This document shows, piece by piece, positions 56,129 to 64,000 of a DNA stretch of 64,000 nucleotides. Location: contig CM066988.1 of NCBI GenBank assembly GCA_033977485.1, positions 27,012,501 through 27,076,500 of the forward strand. Direction: 5' to 3'. How positions within the stretch are numbered: the first letter of the stretch is position 1; each line of letters begins with the position of its first letter. The stretch is from Hydrangea macrophylla. Its lineage: Eukaryota; Streptophyta; Magnoliopsida; Cornales; Hydrangeaceae. Under the pieces are notes generated by a model. The model did not search any database and was not told the origin of the DNA. It worked only from the letters and a program-made list of their open reading frames with translations. The translations under genes and the position numbers were made by a program.

Positions 56129-57345
56129 TGTTAGCCCTAAGGGTTTTACCTTAAGTAATTTTGATGATTAACAAACTAGTAAGTTGATTACTTATGATTT
56201 CATTTAGTGTGTTGTCCAAACAGAGAATTATAATCATGATAGATATTCTATGGAAGCATCGTGGAAGACTATTTCCATCTTGTATTGTTCTTATAGGACC
56301 TTATGTAAAGTTGGTTAGATTGGATCTCAAAAATAAGCGCTTAAAATTGAACAAACTACTCAAAATAGGAAAACTGTTTTTCTATGAAAACCAGTCGACT
56401 GGACAATTTATCAGTCGACTGGATGCAAACTTTTTAAGTCAACTGGAAATAAAAACAGTCGACTGTATCATTATTTTTTAGGATAGTTTCTACAATAAAC
56501 ATTCAGTCGATTGGACCTAGTATATCAGTCGACTGGACCTAGTATAACAGTCGACTGTATCATTGTTTTTGAGGATAGTTTCTGCAATAAACATTCAGTC
56601 GACTGGACCTAGTATAACAGTCAACTGTGTCAAAGGCGCATTTCTTTAGTTTAAAGTGCAGTCGACTGGATCGTGAACCCAGTCGACTTGATTACTGCAC
56701 AGAAACAGTAACGACTATTTTCACCTGTTTTTTCTTTAGCATTAAATGCTCCCGCCTACCTTAAACGTTTAGATTTTCTTGAGAGAGTATTTATACTCAG
56801 TTCAAAATTAGTTGTTGGGACATCAATTACTCCTATTGAAGACTCATTTATTGCAATCAAAGATAAAGCCCTAATTATTTGAGATTCAAGCTTCTAGCTC
56901 TAGATTTGATTTTGTAATCCCTTGAGAGCTATTATTGTGAACTTTTATTATTTCTATCTACTCTTCAAAGAGAGTGTTATTCAGTTGTAACCCAACTTTA
57001 TTTAAATCCTTGAAGCTGTAAGAGGGTTGGTGTAACCCTTGCTCCAAGTGAAGGCTTTCTTCATTGGAGGTGTAACAAGGAGTTCAAGAAGAACTTGTAA
57101 GGAGTGGTTTAATCTTCACCCAAAGAAGATTGGTTAGTGGAATTCTCAAGAGGTGTTCTTGAGGGATGGACGTAGGCCGCGGATTGCGGATTGTCGAACT
57201 ATTGAAAATTTTGATTTGCAAGTGTTCTTCTCCCTCTTTCTTTAATTATTGTTATAATTATTCTTGAATTTGTTTTAGTTTTTACTTTGCCATTAATTAC
57301 TAGTAATCTTATTCACCCCCTCTAAGGAATACTTTTGGACTAACA
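56129..57345 (+). repeat. Element E 3' LTR
   Basis: 1217 bp. It is longer than the 5' LTR mainly because the palindrome cluster (56391-56700) has extra copies of a unit containing CAGTCGACTGGACCTAGTAT. TATA-like TATTTATA is at 56788-56795. Confidence 0.92.
56391..56795 (+). promoter_or_regulatory. Element E 3' LTR: expanded GTCGAC cluster and TATA-like box
   Basis: About ten sites, intact and decayed (CAGTCGACTGG, CAGTCGACTGT, CAGTCGATTGG, CAGTCAACTGT). Two to three successive units share GGACCTAGTATA(A/T)CAGTCGACTG, showing local tandem growth. Then TATTTATA at 56788-56795. Confidence 0.55.
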
Positions 57346-57350
57346 GATTG

Positions 57351-57867
57351 CAATTTACTGTGTAGTACCTATTTTATTTGTTCATAAACTTGATTATTGC
57401 CAAGGCGATATATGCATATTGGTTCAGAATCTGATATATGATATATGTAACATGGATTCTATATAAACAAAGTTTTTATTTTATATATCATATGAAGTAT
57501 ATGAATTGATTCAAGATAGTGGAACTTTTTGAATATAAAAAAAAGTTTTGCAGCCCTTAAACTATGACCATTTGCATTAACACCCCTTAAATTTCAAAAC
57601 TGAGCAGATCCTGAACTATCTAAAATGAACAAACTCACCCCCTGAAGAAGGGAACAAATGATAGTTTAGGGGGTGAGTTTATTCAATTTTAAAGTTTAGA
57701 AGGTGTTAGTGAAAAATGGTCATAGTTCAGGGGGTGTTACTATAAGTTTTGTAATTTGTGAACCTTTTGAATTTAAGTTAAGACAGTAATCATAGTTGTG
57801 TACTTGATATTCTGTTTGGTATATCCGTATATTTATGGTACATATATGCTTGATTCATCACATATGA
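57351..57867 (+). mobile_element. Fold-back MITE (about 57543-57760) in intergenic DNA
   Basis: CCTTAAACTATGACCATTT near 57557 pairs with AAATGGTCATAGTTCAGGG near 57713, and AAACTCACCCCCT pairs with AGGGGGTGAGTTT inside. Ends are not sharp. CTTTTTGAAT (about 57526) and CTTTTGAAT (about 57764) may be remains of a TSD. The surrounding sequence shows no gene. Confidence 0.5.
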
Positions 57868-57869
57868 TA

Positions 57870-58108
57870 CTCCATCCGTCTCATTTTTTAGTCCTTTTGC
57901 ATTATTCCAGGTGTCTCAAAAATAGTCAATTTTTTCGTAAATGATTTATTTTTGAGATGATTTTGATAACTTTGTCTACAAAAACTAATATAAATCTTTG
58001 AGATTGTGGAAAAAAAAATTAAAACATTTTTACATAAACGCACTAATTGCTTGTCCGATTAAGAGGCATGGATGCCTAAAATGGACTCAAAAAATGGGAC
58101 GGAGGGAG
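57870..58108 (+). mobile_element. Stowaway-like MITE
   Basis: Starts CTCCATCCGTCTCATTTTTT and ends AAAAAATGGGACGGAGGGAG, inverted termini close to the Stowaway consensus (CTCCCTCCGTCCCA), flanked by TA at 57868-57869 and 58109-58110. 239 bp, no coding capacity. It belongs to the Tc1/mariner-related MITEs. Confidence 0.92.
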
Positions 58109-58117
58109 TATTAAGTA

Positions 58118-59435
58118 GGGTTAATTTCAAAAACACCCCCTCAACTATGACCCATTTTCAACTCGCTCCCTTGAACTTTTTTTTCCGACAAATTGACCCC
58201 CTCCGTTTGTTTTATTCGACAAATTGACCCCCTCCGTTTGTTTGCAAATGAAAATGGGCATGTGCCCATCACGTGAGAGCAAAAATGGACACTTTTACCC
58301 TTTGTGTCCAAAATGAGTTTGATCTCTCTTTACATGTGCATTTTAGGAAATTTTTAAATTTTATTAAGTTTTGCCCCCCCAAAATAAGTAAACTTGTTAT
58401 ATAGCCCTCCAAAAAATATCAGTTAGGCTAAAAGAAAATGATTTTATATGTAAGATGTTGGTCCAATTATACTTCATTCTCCCAAAATTTGAAAAAAAAA
58501 AAAAAAAACTTATTATATGTAATATATTGGCTTAATTACAAATAGACCCAAAAAACCTTATTATAGGTAATACATTGGCTTAATTACAAGGAAAGAGTAA
58601 TGCTATGCTTCCCAAATTTTGTATCTCAAATGGTTTCCAAATACATATGACGGCAAGACCAACTTCAATAATGGTGGAACGACTTCAGCATCCTCCAATC
58701 AAAATCAAGTGGGCCTACTACCACGTGTTTGAGAACCACCTAGGATACAAAATTTGATAAGCACAGCATTACTCATATTTTAAATATTATTAGTTTTCGA
58801 TATTATTAATCATGGATGAAATAGAAGGGAAAATACTTGAGAACTAATTTTCTTTTTCGATTTCATTTCTTATTTTCTCTCCCTCACCAAATCCATGAAC
58901 CAAATAAAGCCTAACATTAATAAGGGTTGATAGTTGATTGAAATTTGTAAAGTTTGGCATGATGATAAAACAATTTGTGTAAACTAAACTAAGAGATGAG
59001 ATGTAAATGAGTTGGGACAAATGTTTAGGGTGTGTTGGATTACAGTTGGACCAATGTTTTATATGTAGTTATTTTTTCTAAATTGTGGGGTTGATTTTTT
59101 GGACCAACATATTACACATAGTTTTTTTTTTTTTTTTAAATTGGGACCTTATAATTTAGAGAGAGAAGTTGCAGAGAGAGAGAGAGAGGGATGGGAATGG
59201 GGTGAAGTTATTCACTTTTTTTAGATCAGGGGGTGTACTCGAAAATGGGTCATAGTTGAGGGAGTGTTTTTGCAATTCAGACCAAGGGTATATGCGTCAT
59301 TTCATTACTTCTGTTAATGGCGTTTGAGATTAAAAAAAAATTGATAGTTGAGGGGGTGAAGTTGTTCACTTTTTTAAATCAGGGGGTGTACTCAAAAACG
59401 GGTCATAGTTGAGGGGGTGTTTTTGCAATTAACCC
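58118..59435 (+). mobile_element. Mutator-like MITE with 9 bp TSD
   Basis: Left end GGGTTAATTTCAAAAACACC and right end GTGTTTTTGCAATTAACCC are inverted over about 40 bp. The 9 bp TSD TATTAAGTA (58109-58117, 59436-59444) is the length made by Mutator-family transposases. 1.3 kb without transposase. The right end is partly duplicated: GTGAAGTT(A/G)TTCACTTTTTT...GGGGGTGTACTC occurs at about 59200-59275 and again 59355-59435. A second MITE is nested at 58595-58774. Confidence 0.88.
58595..58774 (+). mobile_element. Small MITE nested in the Mutator-like MITE
   Basis: GAGTAATGCTATGCTTCCC...TTTTGTATC at the left pairs with GATACAAAATTTGATAAGCA...ATTACTC at the right (about 31 bp TIR with a few mismatches). 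180 bp. Superfamily not assigned, because no clear TSD is visible. Confidence 0.7.
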
Positions 59436-59444
59436 TATTAAGTA

Positions 59445-60258
59445 ATCACCCATTGAGATTGTCAACAATAAAAATAGTGAAAACCCCCCATTGTTTTTGT
59501 AATTTCTGTTTTAGTTTGTCAAACGAGTGAACGATTTGTTTGGTACAGATTTTGTTTTTCAAAGAATTTAAAGTGCTTCACAATTTTGAATCACAAAAAA
59601 AAAAAAGTGCTTAACAACTTTGTATCACCCACTGTTTGTTTGTGTGTCTGCTTCCTAATGGTTCTCCATTAATGTGCCAAATCATTATAGTGATGTGAAA
59701 TTATATATTGTCAGCTATACCCAAATTGGTTTATCATATCCTTCAACAGATACTTTTTTCTAACTCTTGGATATTTGTAATGGTGATGATCCAATTGGAC
59801 TAATTTGGGTGACATTGGTTTGTTTGCATGATGCCAAATGGGTTTTGAGCTTCTTCTTGTTGTATTATTCTTTTTTCCTCTGTTTTTGAGATTAAAGTAT
59901 ATGTAATGGTGTTCCAACTGCTTGGAGGCTCTTGAATAGAATAGGTCACAGATGTATGTATATATATATATGTATATCTTTCGGTCTATCTCTACTTGAC
60001 TTTATTACATACATACATACATATAATCAAAGAACTACCAAGTATATACCAACCAAACCAATGATCTCTCTCTCTCTCTCTCGGATAAGGCTGAGCATCA
60101 AAATTCTTGATCAATGTTCAAACTTGGATCTGACATGGTCAAGGGATCTATATAGCGACCATTCCAAGAGGAAGACGCCACTAACTTAACTACAGTTGAA
60201 ATTGAATTGAGGTGGACTACCTGACGAGAGAGCCTATATTCACAGATGAAGAATGTAA
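59445..60258 (+). other. Intergenic sequence
   Basis: No gene supported. AT-rich, with a (CT)n tract at 60066-60082 and ATAC repeats near 60006-60022. Small frames on both strands (59711-59917 minus, 59932-60189 plus) have no recognisable family. Confidence 0.5.
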
Positions 60259-60259
60259 G

Positions 60260-60424
60260 GAGTATAACTATTTATTTACAACTCGTTTACAATCATCTCT
60301 ATTTTTCTCTTAAATGATACTGTGGGGTCCGATTAATTTTCAATGAGCCGCAGTACCATTTAAAAGAGAGCTAGAGATGCTTGTAAGTGAGTTATAAAAA
60401 TTTGTTATGCCTCTAACATTACTC
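60260..60424 (+). mobile_element. Hairpin MITE-like element
   Basis: The left arm ACAACTCGTTTACAATCATC pairs with the right arm GATGCTTGTAAGTGAGTTAT. TTAAATGATACTG pairs with CAGTACCATTTAA. Total about 165 bp; ends approximate. Confidence 0.55.
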
Positions 60425-61515
60425 ATTCACAGATTCACTGGAACATGTAGTTGGTTTGCTTAGGCTGTGTTTTGGTTTGCAAATTCTGACATGGAAAAGA
60501 AAAAAGGGAAAACTAAACAATAAAGAAAAAAACAAGTTACCTCTTATTTTTCCTTGTGGTTTCTTCTTTGCTTAAATTCCATTAAAATTTTATAATATTC
60601 TACTTATACTCCGTAATATATAAGAGATAAAGGAAGGATAATGACTTATAACCTTACAAAATAATTTATTGATTTCTCAACTCTCTCTCTCTCTCACTCT
60701 CTCTCATTTTTTTCCTCATAATTTTTCTTATTAACCGCACAAAGAAATGTTTTTCATCCCCTATCTTTTCTTTCTTTTCTCTCACAAACTCTAAAAAACC
60801 AAACAAACCTAGAAGTTATTTAAAAAAAAAAACCATAAAATGGTGGGTTGTGAACTTGTGAGGCATGTTAAATGTAGGGCGCCTATATGGGTTGGCAATT
60901 TATTTTCAGTTTATTTAGATTATTTCTAGCCTTGGACTTCCTCTGTTGCTACATTTTGATACTTCATTTTGTATGATCACAATGAACTACTGGATGCTAT
61001 TATGAATGCTTTTGGAATGCTGGGTTCAAGTTTGAGTTGTGCGAGAGACTTTTTGAGATCTAAACACTTGTATTTATATAGTCTTCGCCCTAAACCAACT
61101 ACTCAGGATGTGTTCCCGAAAATTTCGACCTCAATGCTCACCTTTTTAACATTTTATTGTCATCTATCAGTCATACTTGTCCGATGACAAGTATCTTGGT
61201 TCGAACGTATATGTCATCCTTAACATCAGTAAGGACCTGCCCATGCTACCTTCGTCTTAGTCTCTCAGACCGACTGATCGGACACATCCTCCCTGATTTA
61301 GTCTAGTCTAACTGGGTGCCATCACGTTAGTCCAATGATCACCAGACTGATTCCATTCTCTAACTTGTACATTAGTGGTATCGGCCTAACCCCCAATACG
61401 TGGGCTAATCTTGAGTCTTGTATGCCTCCACTCTTTACATTTTCTCACTCTTTTTCTCTCCTGCTTAAACCAGAATTTCTCTCTCTAGGCTTCTACTCCA
61501 TCCTTGGTTTTATTC
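60425..61515 (+). other. Intergenic or leader sequence before the PMD-like remnant
   Basis: No gene. From 61150 to 61360 there are several imperfect palindromic words (CTTGTCCGATGACAAG, CCGACTGATCGGAC, GTCCAATGATCACCAGAC). An acceptor-like CTCTCTCTAG ends at 61488, 27 nt before the next ATG. Confidence 0.4.
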
Positions 61516-62260
61516 ATGCCTTCCAAGAAGACGCCGACATCATCTTTTAATGAACCTCATGTTGATGAGGCTAAGGCACCGAGCCCCTGCACATAGATGA
61601 GAGACTACCTGCGAACCCATAGGGCAGAATTCTCAGGCAAAATCTTCGTCCCCCTCTCTTCTTTAGAGTTAACGAATCCTATGTGATTAGGACCAGTTTT
61701 TCTTAAACAACCTTCTCCTTCTTTTCATGCATTTAACCCCAATCTTCACAGTGAAACTCTGAAGTACAAGGAAGAAATTGATCTTACCAAGGTTTGTTCT
61801 TTGAATATTGTCAGGAGCTAGCCCTCTCCTTCACCGACTAGGTTGAATGTGTAGCTAGAGTTTCCTTTGCCAAGTCTGATGTGTGGGCTAAAAATGGAAT
61901 TGATCATGCTATTCTTCTCTCTAAATCCAAAATCCACATAGACCATTCTCTTCTCTACTCAGATCTAAAGTTTTGGGCTCCTTACAACTCTTTTCTTTTG
62001 AAGGTTGGTCCCATGCGATTGACTATCTGGGATATTAGATTCCTCCTAGGGTTTCATTCTCAAGGGAAAGAAATTGGCCCTGATTCTGAGACCCCCGAAG
62101 TCTCTTTTGGATACACTAACAGATACGAGTACCAAGGATAAGACCAAACACATTGCTACCTATCGGTCCTTCTTACAGTATTGCATACGTAGAGAGGGTA
62201 GTGAAATGACCGATTTCGAATATATAGCCTTTCTTGTCTATTGGTTAAACTAGTTTATTT
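61516..62260 (+). pseudogene. Plant-mobile-domain-like remnant
   Basis: Opens MPSKKTPTSSFNEPHVDEA at 61516, then stops at about 61594 and 61681 and a frame change near 61815. The clearest part (61881-62141) reads VWAKNGIDHAILLSKSKI, HSLLYSDLKFWAPYNSF and GPMRLTIWDIRFLLGF. This resembles the plant mobile domain (PMD) found in transposon-derived and retrotransposon-carried proteins, where a line about 'fields and laws' of a FW-x(n)-GP-x-x-x-T core is followed by a Leu-Gly motif. A C-like LTR begins 20 bp after its end, so it probably was the last gene of a retrotransposon. Broken and non-functional. Confidence 0.5.
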
Positions 62261-62282
62261 TTTGCCCAGCCTCCCTGCCCAT

Positions 62283-62459
62283 TGACAAGTGGAGGTATTT
62301 GTAAAATACACCTACGCTAAAGCATGTAAATGTAATAAATAAGTTCACAATTCTCCGTTTTATCTGTAGTTATTTTATAATGCCTGTTTATATACAATGG
62401 GATTATTCCATGATGGTTTTTGTTGTATTAGACTTTATTTTGTGCAGATATGCTGTGTT
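62283..62459 (+). repeat. LTR fragment related to element C
   Basis: TGACAAGTGGAGGTATTTG at 62283, then TAAAATACACCTACGCTAAA and later TTTTGTGCAGATATGCTGTG, align with the first ~170 bp of element C's LTR. The match stops near 62460, where other repetitive sequence begins. Confidence 0.7.
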
Positions 62460-63852
62460 TGATGGATTTAGGTTTCGAAAAACTTAAATACATGCATAGT
62501 GGAAAAGTAGTTTCAAAACCTTATTGGTAGCCTGGATCTACTACGTATCATTCCATAGATGTGTATGGAATAGGGGACAAGAGTATTACCTTTTTGTCTT
62601 GAATTTAAATATGATTTCTTCAACTTCCAGCAGTCTCCTCTAGATAGTTTTTACCTTATGACTCCTATGAATACTTTCTGGAGAGACTAGAGTTGGTGGA
62701 GACTCTAATAGAGAGAGGGAAGAGGCTAAGAAAACCCAAAAATAGTTTCTAGAGAGCTAGAATAATAAAAACGACGTTCTCTTAATTTTGGACATAGCTC
62801 TCCTATACATAGGTTTTCAAAATGACCTTTGGGTTTCGATCAATCAAAACACTTTTGATCGATTGAACTTTCAATCGATCGAAGCGTTTTCGACCGATCG
62901 AAAGCACCCAGCCTTCAATCGATCAAAACTAATTCGATCGATCCAATACCCTCTTCCTCAGTGGGACCTCCCAGGTTCTTTATTGTTGTCTCAAATCAGT
63001 TGTTAATCACTAGATCAAACTCTTTGATAAGCTAATCAACCAATTGATCAGTTAATCTGACCAGTTAATGTTTACTCCACTATAAAACCATAACTGAACT
63101 CCAACGCAAAAGAACATATCCGAAGCAATAACTAGACTTGTATGGTATACTAATGTCCCTCTACCTTCAGCATTTGCAATCATATTCAGGTAGTCGGATA
63201 AACAGTTACTGTCAACCTGAATCATGATTACTTCTTGTATTCCTTGAGTCCTATTCACCACTCATGATTACCAAACATGTTGATAACTATTTATCAATAA
63301 GACTGTAGTTCTAAGTAATCAAATTGGTGACATTCTCAAGGGAATGCTTACTCTGATTCAGAGGGTAGATTCTATCTTGACAATATATGTTCACAACCCT
63401 ATGAACATGACATACCCAAGATACCCAGGTGTTGATCTTTTATAGACCTCACTAATTGGTAAATCAAAGCAGCCATATCCATAGTTTGTGTTCATAATCG
63501 TCTCAAGATTAAGAACATGTACGTTATACAAGTTATGAGTTCATATCGACTGCTGACAGCTTTATATGTTAATAGGAATCTCATGGTCAGTCAATGTATT
63601 ATAAGCACTACCATGTTAACCAAGAGTCATACTTTAGTGATTGAGATTCATCACCCCATCCAATGGTAGTTAATCATGCTACAGTGTGTGCCTGATGAGA
63701 TATCCAATTTTATCATCCACTATGATAAGTTCTAAGTATCAAAGAATAGTAATTCATATCTCCAGCGCATGTATCTCATATATACATGAATTACTTACTA
63801 TGATACTTAAGGATTACAAACATTTATCTCATGAAGTATACATAATTAAATG
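62460..63852 (-). repeat. Probable LTR-derived repeat, minus orientation
   Basis: No coding capacity. On the minus strand it contains a CGATCG-type palindrome cluster (62836-62945) followed by a TATA-like TATGTATAG (62803-62811) and a pyrimidine-rich leader, the order seen in the LTR promoters of B, C and E. I found no second copy or TSD, so the assignment is tentative. Confidence 0.35.
62836..62945 (-). promoter_or_regulatory. Palindrome cluster near 62.9 kb
   Basis: Six to seven sites (TTCGATCAATCAAAA, TTGATCGATTGAA, TTCAATCGATCGAAG, TTCGACCGATCGAAA, TTCAATCGATCAAAA, TTCGATCGATCCAA). On the minus strand a TATA-like sequence lies about 25 bp beyond it. Confidence 0.5.
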
Positions 63853-64000
63853 TAGGGGTGATACAAATAACTGAAACACCGAACCGGCCGGCCGGAGCCC
63901 GGAGCCAACCGACACAAACGGTTTTGGCCGGTTTCTGTGGCTGACAGTCGGTGTTCGGTAATTAAGAGTAGAAAACTAAAATCTCGGTTCAATGCACGAT
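63853..64000 (+). mobile_element. Possible hAT-like left end, cut by the window edge
   Basis: TAGGGGTGATACAAATAACTG at 63853 followed by dense CCGAACCGG/CCGG words, as in many hAT MITE subterminal regions. The other end lies beyond the window. Confidence 0.35.

Larger units (their letters stand above)
43325..57345 (+). mobile_element. Element E: SIRE-like Ty1/copia retrotransposon, split by element D
   Basis: TGTTAGCCCTAAGGG at 43325 and 56129, ends CCAACA (49476) and CTAACA (57345), TSDs GATTG at 43320-43324 and 57346-57350. Internal order: degenerate Met-tRNA primer site, gag with two zinc knuckles, protease, integrase, RT, RNase H, then a third frame and an AAAAAGGGGGAGAT polypurine tract (56116-56128). 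Integrase before RT defines copia. The wording of protease (DSGCSRYMTG), the long gag coiled coil and the third frame fit the SIRE/Maximus lineage. Element D sits in the 5' LTR. Confidence 0.92.

Overview
This 64 kb window reads as gene-poor, repeat-dense nuclear DNA of a flowering plant, probably a eudicot. Plant-type LTR retrotransposons of both superfamilies (Ty3/gypsy chromovirus and Athila-like, Ty1/copia including a SIRE-like element), MITEs, long (AG)n/(CT)n tracts and one broken berberine-bridge-enzyme-like gene support this. I cannot name the species. The only host gene I can support is that pseudogene; every other coding remnant belongs to a mobile element.

Layout, reconstructed from paired LTRs and matching target-site duplications (TSDs). 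(1) 1-12296 and from 40178: old chromovirus A, with pol remnants and a 3' LTR from 10446. Its RT gene is split by a non-autonomous element with giant LTRs at 777-8879 (TSD AGCAC). The 3' LTR of that element carries a 535 bp tandem duplication and a hAT-like insert. (2) A solo LTR, 12297-40172 (TSD CATTC), sits in A's 3' LTR. (3) Chromovirus B, 12362-37396 (TSD GAGTG), sits inside the solo LTR. (4) Athila-like element C, 20017-34574 (TSD ATAGG), sits inside B's integrase gene. (5) 40598-41755, minus strand: the BBE-like pseudogene. (6) SIRE-like copia E, 43325-57345 (TSD GATTG), has its 5' LTR split by a young copia element D, 44245-49356 (TSD GTGTT, LTRs identical by eye). (7) 57346-64000: a fold-back MITE, a Stowaway-like MITE, a Mutator-like MITE with a 9 bp TSD and a nested MITE, then a plant-mobile-domain remnant, a C-related LTR fragment and a probable minus-strand LTR.

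The main unexplained signal is a promoter-like module that recurs in unrelated elements. Clusters of short CpG-centred palindromes (TTCGATCGATCGAA type in B, C and near 62.9 kb; AGTCGACT type in E) lie just upstream of a TATA box in the LTRs. In B and C a second cluster follows 350-480 bp downstream of the TATA box. C and E each carry an additional internal copy of the module just ahead of an accessory open reading frame that has a basic, nuclear-localisation-like stretch. C also has three accessory frames, each starting 9-10 nt after a strong splice-acceptor-like sequence. This layout suggests internally promoted or spliced accessory proteins that may act on palindromes in their own LTRs, comparable in logic to foamy-virus internal promoters or the VANC/motif system of VANDAL transposons. 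That function is inference; the architecture is visible in the sequence.
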